Assembly: GCA_022826705.1 (NCBI GenBank)
Contig: JAJDUJ010000009.1
Coordinates: forward strand, 62,001 to 126,000
Source of the DNA: Acidimicrobiia bacterium
Lineage (GTDB): Bacteria > Actinomycetota > Acidimicrobiia > Acidimicrobiales > Bin134
Reading direction: 5' to 3'
Length of the DNA stretch: 64,000 nt
The notes under the pieces are model-generated. The model saw only the letters and a list, made by a program, of their open reading frames with translations, did not search any database and was not told where the DNA came from. The position numbers and the translations under genes are program-made. Position 1 is the first letter of the stretch. Every line of letters starts with the position of its first letter. Positions 1 through 7,090 of the stretch are shown one piece after another.

Positions 1-327
1 GAGCTGGTCGACACCTACGCCCACATCTCCTGTCGCAACCAGACTCAGACCACCGTCTCCTCCGACGGCAAAGTGCGCTACGTGGTGTGCGGCACCGACC
101 CCGGCCTGGCCAACTGGCTCGACAACGCCAACCGCCGCAACGGCCTGTGTACTCTCCGATGGTTCTGGCCCACCGGCGACCAAGCTATGGCCCCCACCAC
201 CGAGGTCGTCCCCCTCGCCGACGTGGCCGCCGCCCTCCCCGACGACCACCCCGCCGTCACCCCTGAAGAGCACGCTGCCGACCTAGCCACCCGCCAGGCC
301 CACCTCCGCCACCGCTTCAGGACGTAG
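1..327 (+). CDS. C-terminal part of a DUF1214-like protein (5' truncated)
   Basis: The reading frame is open from base 1 to a TAG at 325-327, giving 108 residues of a longer protein whose start lies outside the window. It contains WLDNANRRNGL followed by LRWFWPTGD, then a segment rich in proline and threonine. A DPG.xNWLD...G...RW pattern is, from memory, typical of the C-terminal half of actinobacterial DUF1214/DUF1254-type proteins of unknown role. An internal GTG at 73 is in frame, but the coding pattern continues upstream of it, so it is unlikely to be the start. No catalytic residues can be named. The next gene is on the opposite strand and ends 3 bp away (convergent). Confidence 0.55.
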   Translation, partial: ELVDTYAHISCRNQTQTTVSSDGKVRYVVCGTDPGLANWLDNANRRNGLCTLRWFWPTGDQAMAPTTEVVPLADVAAALPDDHPAVTPEEHAADLATRQAHLRHRFRT

Positions 328-330
328 TTG

Positions 331-1089
331 TTAGGGCCGCATCAGGCCGCCGCCGTCCACCTGGAATGTCTCGCCGGTGACGTATTGGCTGGCGTCGGAC
401 AGCAGGAAGCCGATCACCGGGGCGATGTCGGCCACCGGGTCTCCGTCTCGGCCCATGGGGTGGTTGTCGAACAGAGCCTTGTAGGACGCCATGCGGTCGG
501 GGTCATCCTCGGGGGGCGCCCGGTGCGCCACCGACGCCGGGTTCACGCAGTTCACGGTGATGCCGTCGCGGCCCCATTCCCGGGCCGCAGTGCGGGTCAG
601 CGAGCGGATGGCTTCCTTCGATGCCCCGTAGGGTCCGTAGCCCGGCCCGCCGGTGATCCCCACGTTGGTGCCAAAGGTGATGATGCGCCCCCGGCCCTTG
701 GCCGCCATGTGGGGGTGAACCGCCTGCATGAACCACAGCGTGCCCTTGGGCCCGGTGTTGAGCAGCAGGTCCATGTCTGACTCGTCCACATCCAAGAGCG
801 GCATTGTCGGGCGGAACGACTGGGCGTTGGCCACCAAACCGTCCACCGTGCCCCACCGCTCCACTGTGCGGTCAACCACCTCATTGGTGTGGTCCTGGTC
901 GCCCACCGACCCGGCTACCGCCAGCACATCACCGCCCCGCTCCCGCAGCTCGGCCGCGGTGGCCTCGATCCGCTCGGGCTTGCGGCTGGTCACCGTCAGC
1001 TTCACGCCCTCGTCCACCAAGTACTCCGCGATACCCCGGCCAATCCCCTTCGAGGCTCCGGTGAGGATCACGACCAGACCTTCCAGCAT
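331..1089 (-). CDS. SDR-family oxidoreductase
   Basis: This is a 252-residue classical short-chain dehydrogenase/reductase, the usual family length. The N-terminal TGASKGIGRG is the Rossmann dinucleotide loop and YGASK is the catalytic Tyr-Lys motif; the C-terminus ends GGGLMRP. Two signatures depart from consensus: the residue 13 before the catalytic Tyr, normally Ser, is Thr (GTNVGITGG), and the usual NNAG reads ANAQS. The frame runs further upstream to 1338, but that part does not look like protein and would overlap the divergent gene. The ATG at 1089 is preceded by TACGCT with a 6-nt spacer, which fits a leaderless start. Substrate unknown; the neighbours (sulfotransferase, thioesterase) suggest lipid or acyl metabolism. 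Confidence 0.88.
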   Translation of the reverse strand: MLEGLVVILTGASKGIGRGIAEYLVDEGVKLTVTSRKPERIEATAAELRERGGDVLAVAGSVGDQDHTNEVVDRTVERWGTVDGLVANAQSFRPTMPLLDVDESDMDLLLNTGPKGTLWFMQAVHPHMAAKGRGRIITFGTNVGITGGPGYGPYGASKEAIRSLTRTAAREWGRDGITVNCVNPASVAHRAPPEDDPDRMASYKALFDNHPMGRDGDPVADIAPVIGFLLSDASQYVTGETFQVDGGGLMRP

Positions 1090-1095
1090 CGTCTG

Positions 1096-1101
1096 AGCGT
1101 A
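1096..1101 (-). promoter_or_regulatory. TANNNT -10 element, leaderless SDR start
   Basis: TACGCT on the minus strand ends 6 nt before the ATG at 1089. No Shine-Dalgarno sequence lies between them, so transcription would begin at or next to the start codon. Confidence 0.5.
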
Positions 1102-1147
1102 CTGTTCTAAGCAGTGCAAACTCGCTTCAGCCTGCAATGCGGCGGCC

Positions 1148-2416
1148 ATGAGCTGGTCCCCTGATCCTCGGCCCGACTGGGTAGCCGCCGTGAACCGGGG
1201 CGACGCCGGTCCGGTGGTCGACGAAGCCCGTCGCCCGTTCGACCCCCACTTGCTGATGGCCGAGGCCCTGGTGCGCCAAGGCCGAGCCCCCGACGACCGG
1301 GCCGCGCTCGGCGACGGTGCCTTCGTCGAACCCCTCACCCTGTTCTGTCACGGGCTGGAGCACGAAGCCGACCTCACCGTCATGGGCCGATGGATGTCCC
1401 GCCGCATGATCCTGCGGCTCCTAGAAGTCCGCATCCAGATCAACGACTATCTGGCCGCCGATCCCGGCACCCTCGACGAACCCATCGACCAGCCCATTTT
1501 CGTGATCGGCGCCCCCCGAACCGGCACCACCGTCATGCACGGAATACTGGCCCAGGATCCCGCCCACCGGGCCCCCGAGGGCTGGGAGCTGCTGCGCCCC
1601 GTGCCCCCGCCCGATCCCGATCCCGACGTCCGGGCCACCGACCCCCGCATCGCCCTGGCCGGTGCCGAACTGGTCATGCCCCAGACGGTGGCCAGCGGGA
1701 TGCTGGCCATCCACGAGTACTCCGGGCGCATGTTCAAGGAGTGCCTGTCGGCCATGTCGTTCGAGTTCCGCTCCGAGGAGATGGTCAGCCGCACCGACGT
1801 GCCCACCTACCAAGCCTGGTACGACACCGCCGATCTGCGCCCCGCCTATCGCACCTACAGCCGAGTGCTCCAGATCTTGCAGCGGCGCATGCCCACCCGC
1901 CGGTGGGTGCTCAAGTCGCCCGCCCACCTCCAGGGCCTGCCAGCGCTCCTAGAAGTGTTCGACGACGCCCGCTTCGTGATCACCCACCGCGACCCCACCG
2001 CCATCCTGCCCTCGGTCACCAGCCTCATCGCCACCATGCGCTGGGCCCACTCCGATCGGGTGGACTTCGCCGCCATCGGCCGCTACCACCTCGAGCTCTA
2101 CGCCCGCAGCCTCGACAACCTCATCGACCTCATCGATTCCGGCCGCCTGCCCGCCGACCGCACTGCCCAGGTGCCCCATCGCCAGGTGAGCACCGAGAAA
2201 TTGGCCGCCGCCCGGTCGGTGTACGAGCAGCTCGGCATGGAGCTGAGCGCCGACGCAGAGGCCGCCATGGCCGCCTACGTGGATGCCACTCCTCCCGGCA
2301 AGCACGGCGAACACCGCTATGAGTTCGAAGACCTTGGGCTCACCCGAGACGAAGTGAGGGCCCGCTTCTCCCGCTACATCGACCGTTTCGACATCCCGGT
2401 TGCTGACAATGGCTGA
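1148..2416 (+). CDS. Sulfotransferase family protein
   Basis: This 422-residue protein carries the PAPS 5'-phosphosulfate loop FVIGAPRTGTT at residues 118-128. It also has a second nucleotide-binding segment: VLKSPAHL, then ITHRDP with downstream Ser residues. The N-terminal 110 residues are a helical extension common in actinobacterial members of this family (sulfotransfer_3 type). It would transfer sulfate from PAPS to a hydroxyl or amine of an unknown, probably lipid or sterol, acceptor in the cytosol. The ATG at 1148 is the first plausible start. The 3' end overlaps the thioesterase gene by 8 bp, so the two are probably translated together. Confidence 0.85.
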   Translation: MSWSPDPRPDWVAAVNRGDAGPVVDEARRPFDPHLLMAEALVRQGRAPDDRAALGDGAFVEPLTLFCHGLEHEADLTVMGRWMSRRMILRLLEVRIQINDYLAADPGTLDEPIDQPIFVIGAPRTGTTVMHGILAQDPAHRAPEGWELLRPVPPPDPDPDVRATDPRIALAGAELVMPQTVASGMLAIHEYSGRMFKECLSAMSFEFRSEEMVSRTDVPTYQAWYDTADLRPAYRTYSRVLQILQRRMPTRRWVLKSPAHLQGLPALLEVFDDARFVITHRDPTAILPSVTSLIATMRWAHSDRVDFAAIGRYHLELYARSLDNLIDLIDSGRLPADRTAQVPHRQVSTEKLAAARSVYEQLGMELSADAEAAMAAYVDATPPGKHGEHRYEFEDLGLTRDEVRARFSRYIDRFDIPVADNG

Positions 2417-3089
2417 CCAAGAGCACCCTGAGACCGCGTCGGCTTATCGGCTGGCCGAGCTACTGGGCGACCTGCCCCACCCCGACGACTTCGGCCCCGA
2501 GGCCTACGAACTGGTGGAGCGCACCCGCGATCTGGTGGCCGCGGTATCCGCCAACGACGCCGACCCCACCACCCGAGCCGAGATCGCCGCCGCTCTGGCC
2601 GACATCACCGAGCGGCTGCGGAGCGCCGCCCGCGACCCCCACATCGTGGTGGCCAAAGACCACGAAGGCACCATCTACAACCTCACCCAAGCCGGATCAG
2701 GCCTGCTCAACCCCCACGCCCCCCGCCTCATCTTCGACCCGGTGCCCCCGCCCGACCCCGACGCCGAGCCCCGACCCGTGGAGATGCGGGCCATCGTCAC
2801 CCTCACCGAGGCCCACTCCGGCCCACCCCACCGGGCCCACGGCGGCGTGGTGGCCACCATCCTGGACGAGGCCCTGGGTAACGCCGCCACCCGAGCCGGC
2901 GCCACCGGCCTCACCGCTGGCATCAACATCCGCTACAAGACCGGCGTCCCCCTCCACACCCCCCTAGAAGTCACCTGCCGCTACTCCCACACCGAAGGCC
3001 GCAAACACATAGCCACCGGCGAGCTAAGGGCCGGCGACACAGTGTGCGCTACGGCAGAGGCGATCTTCATCACCGAGCCCCGCTCGTGA
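2409..3089 (+). CDS. PaaI-type hotdog acyl-CoA thioesterase
   Basis: This is 226 residues. The C-terminal half is a hotdog domain with the characteristic HRAHGGVVATILDEALG helix (HGG, then the catalytic acidic residue). Strands AGINIRYKTGVPLHTPLEV and ATGELRAGDTVCATAEAIF follow. The first 90 residues are a helical extension predicted to be separate from the fold. The expected reaction is hydrolysis of an acyl-CoA or aryl-CoA thioester. A TTG at 2400 is in frame, but the ATG at 2409, which overlaps the sulfotransferase stop, is the better start. The function is generic: the sequence does not tell which CoA ester is used. Confidence 0.82.
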   Translation: MADQEHPETASAYRLAELLGDLPHPDDFGPEAYELVERTRDLVAAVSANDADPTTRAEIAAALADITERLRSAARDPHIVVAKDHEGTIYNLTQAGSGLLNPHAPRLIFDPVPPPDPDAEPRPVEMRAIVTLTEAHSGPPHRAHGGVVATILDEALGNAATRAGATGLTAGINIRYKTGVPLHTPLEVTCRYSHTEGRKHIATGELRAGDTVCATAEAIFITEPRS

Positions 3090-3133
3090 CCCGGGTGGGG
3101 GGCTGCCAACTGAGGTCTGCCCGAAGTGCTGCC

Positions 3134-4255
3134 TCAGCGGAGGGAGATCACCAGCGAGCCGATGTGGTCTTTGCGCTCGAAGTCAGCCTGCGCGGTGTGA
3201 ATGTCCTCTAGGGGGTACACCCCGGCGACCACCGGGCGGACCTCGCCCCGCTCGATATAGCCGACCAGATCGGCAAACACCTGGGGAACAAAGACCGTCG
3301 CCCCGTACAGCTCCAGGTCGTTGAGATACAGGGTGCGCAGGTCGAGCTGCACCAGCGGCCCGGCGATGGCCCCCGAGGTGGCGTAGCGCCCGCCTCGGCG
3401 GAGCGCGTCCAGGCAAGCAGCGAAGTGGTCGCCGCCCACCACGTCGGCCACCACGTCGAACGGCCCCCCGTTGGCCGTCACCGCGGCCTCCAGCGGCGCC
3501 GGATCGTCGCGGGCCACCACTGCGTCGGCGCCTAGGTCCGCCAGGCCTTCGAGTTTGGCCCGCCCGGCGATGGCCACCACCTGAGCCCCTCGCCGCTTGG
3601 CCAGTTGAATCAGGGCGGTGCCGACACCCCCCGAAGCTCCGGTGACCGCAACCGACTGGCCCGGCTCGACCTCCACCCGCTGCAACATGTGCTCAGCGGT
3701 CGACCATGAGCACGCGAAGCTGGCCAGCTCCACGTCGCTCAACGGGGTGTCGATGGGGTGGGCGTTGCCCGCCGGCACTGCGCAGTACTCGGCAAAACCG
3801 CCGTCGTGCTCGCTGCCCAGGTAACCAGCCAGCTCGCGGCGCTCGGGGTGGTGGGAGTCGCGGATCCAAGGGTCGACCACCACCCGGCGGCCAATCAGCC
3901 CCTGATCCACGCTGGCGCCGGCGGCCACAACCCGCCCGCTCACTTCAGCCCCTTGAATGCGGGGAAAGACCAGCGCCCCTCGGCCCCAAGTGCTGTCGTC
4001 GGGCCGGACCTCCTCGAACCCGCGGCCGTCGGTGGCACCGGTCACCGACCGGCTGTACCAGCCCACCCGGGTGTTGATGTCTGTGTTGTTGATGCCGCAG
4101 GCCGCCACCTCGATCAGCACCTCGTGGGCACCGGGCTGGGGGACGGGCACATCGCTCCGCACCTCGATCATCTCGGGGCCGCCGTTGCCCACCAGCAACG
4201 CCGCCCGCATGGTCCTGGGAATCCAAGACCCGCTCGGCGCACCTTGGCTGGTCAT
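3134..4255 (-). CDS. MDR-family zinc-type alcohol dehydrogenase / quinone oxidoreductase
   Basis: This 373-residue medium-chain dehydrogenase/reductase has an N-terminal GroES-like domain (VLIEVAACGINNTDINTR) and a Rossmann domain with VTGASGGVGTALIQLAK. The structural-zinc cysteine cluster is absent, and the usual catalytic zinc Cys is followed by GINNTD, as in quinone-oxidoreductase-type members. It is therefore probably an NADPH-dependent enoyl, quinone or aldehyde reductase. The start ATG shares ATGA with the stop of the FrhB-like gene, making it the last gene of a five-gene operon starting at 9541. Substrate unknown. Confidence 0.85.
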   Translation of the reverse strand: MTSQGAPSGSWIPRTMRAALLVGNGGPEMIEVRSDVPVPQPGAHEVLIEVAACGINNTDINTRVGWYSRSVTGATDGRGFEEVRPDDSTWGRGALVFPRIQGAEVSGRVVAAGASVDQGLIGRRVVVDPWIRDSHHPERRELAGYLGSEHDGGFAEYCAVPAGNAHPIDTPLSDVELASFACSWSTAEHMLQRVEVEPGQSVAVTGASGGVGTALIQLAKRRGAQVVAIAGRAKLEGLADLGADAVVARDDPAPLEAAVTANGGPFDVVADVVGGDHFAACLDALRRGGRYATSGAIAGPLVQLDLRTLYLNDLELYGATVFVPQVFADLVGYIERGEVRPVVAGVYPLEDIHTAQADFERKDHIGSLVISLR

Positions 4256-5517
4256 GAGCTGGCTGCCCTCATCCGAGCCGCCGCCCCTCTGCGCTGGGCC
4301 GCGGCGCGCTCCGGCTCCAGGCGGCGGCCCAACTCGTCGATCCGCAGCCCCGGTGCGGCGATGGGTGGCACTCCGGCATCGGCCATGCCTCGATATCGGG
4401 CCGCCAGGGCCTCCTTTTTCCGCACTTGGTGGGGCTGCATGTCGTCCAAGTCCCGCGGGCCTATGGCGTCTCCCAGCACAATCCGCCCATCAGCAGCCGC
4501 CCGGCTCAGGAGCGACTCGCCCACGTCACTGCGGGCGACAACGCCGCTGAAGCCCTCGTCCTCACCGGTGGGCGCCCCGCCGGGCCACACGTCGGCCACC
4601 GCCACGTCGGCGGCCTCCCCCAGGGCATCAGGGCACAGCTTGCAGCGGGTCTCAAGGTCCCAAGTGCCCTCGTCCTCCCACAATTCCAGGTAGCCCACCT
4701 CGAATGACCGTCCGTCACGGGTCTCCACCCGGGTGGGGCCGGGATTGCCGTGGCCCCGATAGCGAATGAGCGTCACGTCGGGCTCGGCCACCCCTAGCTG
4801 GTCCAGCAGCCGCTGCGTCTTGGAAAACCGCGACTGTCCACCGCACACCATGGCCAACCGGGCCACCACCAGCTCGTCGATGCGGGAGTCGGCAGCCGCT
4901 CGCCGGTGCAGCGCCCCGAGGTCGCAGGGCTTGGCGATAACCGCAAACGGCTCGGCCCGGTCAAGCGCCACCCCCAAGCCGGCCAAGGGCGCGGTCGGCC
5001 CGTATCGGGATCCTGCGTTGGCCAGCACCTCCTCGGGCGTGGAGCTGATCACCCAGCGGGTTCGCAGGGGTCGGGAGGGATCGGGGCCCACATGGAGGAC
5101 GAATGCGGCCTCGCCAATGGCCAACGCGTGCTGGCCCAACGCGGTGAGCACTCCCGCGGTGGCCGCGGTGAAGCGCACCTCGGGATCGGCCGCCCACGCG
5201 TAGCGCATGGTGCCGTATCGGCCCCACACAGGGTCGAGCGGCAAGCTTGAATCGGCCCGGGGCTCGGCAACCACCCCGGGACAGGCGTTGAGGATGGCTC
5301 GCTCCTCCTCGGCCGAGAATCCGTCCACCGGCCCGGGCCGCAGCGATCCGCTCGGCGTTGCCGCCATCGTCACCCGCCCGCCGGTGACCGCCTCACACAG
5401 CCCACAGCCAACGCACAGGTCGTGGGCCACCACCTCGGCCACGCTGGCCATCCCGCTCACCTTTCCGGCGTGGCTCGCTCCCTCAACAAGCGCCTCGGAT
5501 TCGCGCTGACTGGTCAT
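4252..5517 (-). CDS. FrhB-like coenzyme F420 hydrogenase/dehydrogenase beta-subunit family protein
   Basis: This 421-residue protein resembles the F420-binding FrhB/FpoF family. An N-terminal cluster of Cys35, Cys38, Cys41 and a downstream Cys79-Pro suits a 4Fe-4S centre. The FrhB N-domain (FTAATAGVLTALGQHAL) and FrhB C-domain (VIAKPCDLGALHR, then CGGQSRF and CKLCPDALGEAADVAVAD) follow. Such proteins hold FAD and Fe-S clusters and pass electrons between F420 or ferredoxin and a partner. No hydrogenase subunits are nearby, so it is a stand-alone family member, possibly supplying electrons to an operon partner. It is coupled by ATGA overlaps to genes on both sides. Confidence 0.82.
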   Translation of the reverse strand: MTSQRESEALVEGASHAGKVSGMASVAEVVAHDLCVGCGLCEAVTGGRVTMAATPSGSLRPGPVDGFSAEEERAILNACPGVVAEPRADSSLPLDPVWGRYGTMRYAWAADPEVRFTAATAGVLTALGQHALAIGEAAFVLHVGPDPSRPLRTRWVISSTPEEVLANAGSRYGPTAPLAGLGVALDRAEPFAVIAKPCDLGALHRRAAADSRIDELVVARLAMVCGGQSRFSKTQRLLDQLGVAEPDVTLIRYRGHGNPGPTRVETRDGRSFEVGYLELWEDEGTWDLETRCKLCPDALGEAADVAVADVWPGGAPTGEDEGFSGVVARSDVGESLLSRAAADGRIVLGDAIGPRDLDDMQPHQVRKKEALAARYRGMADAGVPPIAAPGLRIDELGRRLEPERAAAQRRGAAARMRAASS

Positions 5518-6263
5518 CGAACTCGCAGGCGATGGGCAAAGAGATGGTCATAGTGGGGTCGGGTGACCTCGTAGGCCTCTTGGACCCGCTCGGGAGCGGT
5601 AGTGATGTCGACATAGGTCCGAGCTTGGGGCTCAAGGCCTCGGGAGTTTCGGAGGTTCTCATGGAAAGAGCCGCCGTCCCACCAGCTCACCTCGTCGCGG
5701 GCACCGGACTCCCACCGCAGCGCACTCTCGATGAAATCGATGCCCACCGCCTGGCACCAGGCCGCTACCACGCCGGGCGGGTCCTCCAGCAGGTCGTCGC
5801 TGTCGATCACCGGCGGCGGTGTGCCCGATTTGCACACCAGATGGTCGAACAGGGCCCGCTGCTCGGCGAATCCCGTCTCCTTGATGTGGAAGTCGGGCCA
5901 GTGCTTGTACATGGAGGTGAGGGTCTTGGCCGGGTCGCGGATGATGAAGCTGTGGGTGAAGCAAGCGAAAAACTCGTCGCCCCACAGGGCATCGAGATAG
6001 AGGGGGAAGTCCTTGATGAACACCGGGCTGTCGGCCGCCGCCGCCTTCAGGGTGGCCCAAGCCGACTGGTAGGTGAGGCCGGGGGTGCGCACGCTGTCGG
6101 GCTGAAGGCGGGGCCAGTCGGGCGACTCCCCCTGATACCACACCTCTCCGAAGGGCTCGTGGAAGCAGGTCATGTCGCCCCGCATCCGCATCATCCACTC
6201 GAAGGCGGTGGATGTGGACCGGGGAACAGCCCACAAGGCCAGGATCTTCGGGCCGCTGGTCAT
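5514..6263 (-). CDS. Sulfotransferase-like P-loop protein
   Basis: This 249-residue protein has the start-proximal loop LALWAVPRSTSTAFEWMM, matching the phosphosulfate-binding loop of short bacterial sulfotransferases. It continues with a HEPFGE motif and FIIRDPAKTLTSMYKHW (the Arg-Asp-Pro and Ser of the 3'-phosphate site). Members of this group are annotated as sulfotransferase family proteins, and some lie in natural-product or aminotransferase contexts. It is linked by ATGA overlaps both to the racemase-fold gene upstream and the FrhB-like gene downstream. Sulfation activity is plausible but not shown, and the acceptor is unknown. It is only distantly like the sulfotransferase at 1148. Confidence 0.75.
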   Translation of the reverse strand: MTSGPKILALWAVPRSTSTAFEWMMRMRGDMTCFHEPFGEVWYQGESPDWPRLQPDSVRTPGLTYQSAWATLKAAAADSPVFIKDFPLYLDALWGDEFFACFTHSFIIRDPAKTLTSMYKHWPDFHIKETGFAEQRALFDHLVCKSGTPPPVIDSDDLLEDPPGVVAAWCQAVGIDFIESALRWESGARDEVSWWDGGSFHENLRNSRGLEPQARTYVDITTAPERVQEAYEVTRPHYDHLFAHRLRVR

Positions 6264-7084
6264 GTCGGCCTCTGTCCCCCCAGCATGGCCAGCAGCGAGC
6301 CGTGCCCTGGCGCCGCCGACAAGCCCAGCTCCGACAACATGGCCCAGTAGAGGGCGATGTCCGACGCCACCACCGGGGTGCCGGTGCGCTCCTCTACGGC
6401 CTTGGCCACCTGAAGCATCCTGAATCCGGCGCCGGTCTGGACGATGGCGTCGGCATTGGGGGCCCGCCGGTGGGCGTCCACTGCGGCGGCGGTCATCAGA
6501 TCATCGGGATAGTCCCACAAGGTGGCGGCTTCAATGGCCAGCTTCTCGTCGTGGTCGGCCACCAATCCTTGGTCGATCAGGTCGCCCGCCCACATGATCT
6601 CGAAACCTGCCGCCTCCAAATAGCGGTTGATGCCCACCGACCAGTCGGGGCGGAAATAGCCGTTGACCACGGTGACGGTGGTGGCGCCGATGGCCCGCAG
6701 CGCCTCCACCAAGCACTGCCCGGCCATGAGGAAGCGCACGCCGGTCTCGTCGGCCAGCCGTCGGCAGAACTCCTCGATCTCGTCGGGACCGGTGGTGCCC
6801 GAGCAGTGCACCCAGTTGGTGCCCACCTGCCCGATCACCTGACAGTGCGACTGGGCCAAGCAGGACGCAGCCTCGCTCAACAGCTCGAAGTTGCCGGCCC
6901 GCTCGTCGAGCCCCCACTCATAGCCGGGTATGTGGAGCACCCGTTGGAGCACTCCGGTGCCCAGAGGGGCCACTTGCAAAAACTGCTGCGGGCTGTCGTC
7001 GAAGTACCGGGGCGTGGTCACGAACCCGGCGTAGGCCTGGTATCGGCGAGGGGCGGTAAGGGTGGCGGACACAGCTCTCTCCAT
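6260..7084 (-). CDS. Asp/Glu racemase / maleate isomerase / AMDase-fold protein
   Basis: This 274-residue protein fits the two-domain Asp/Glu racemase superfamily closest to maleate isomerase and arylmalonate decarboxylase. It has a YAGFVTTPRYFDD N-terminus, NWVHCSGTTG (Cys in the first active-site loop), an internal VTVVNGYFR strand and C-terminal VASDIALYWAML. The second active-site loop reads IVQTGAGFRML with no cysteine, where racemases and arylmalonate decarboxylase carry a catalytic Cys. It is therefore unlikely to be a two-Cys racemase. It starts 6 bp after the flavoprotein stop and ends in an ATGA overlap with the sulfotransferase-like gene. A decarboxylase or isomerase role on a carboxylated intermediate is possible but speculative. 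Confidence 0.7.
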   Translation of the reverse strand: MERAVSATLTAPRRYQAYAGFVTTPRYFDDSPQQFLQVAPLGTGVLQRVLHIPGYEWGLDERAGNFELLSEAASCLAQSHCQVIGQVGTNWVHCSGTTGPDEIEEFCRRLADETGVRFLMAGQCLVEALRAIGATTVTVVNGYFRPDWSVGINRYLEAAGFEIMWAGDLIDQGLVADHDEKLAIEAATLWDYPDDLMTAAAVDAHRRAPNADAIVQTGAGFRMLQVAKAVEERTGTPVVASDIALYWAMLSELGLSAAPGHGSLLAMLGGQRPT

Positions 7085-7090
7085 CCTGGG

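Noticed and set aside
3110-3137. CTGAGG/CCTCAG inverted repeat between convergent genes
   Set aside because: Only 6 bp with a 16-nt loop and no T-run; too weak to call a terminator.
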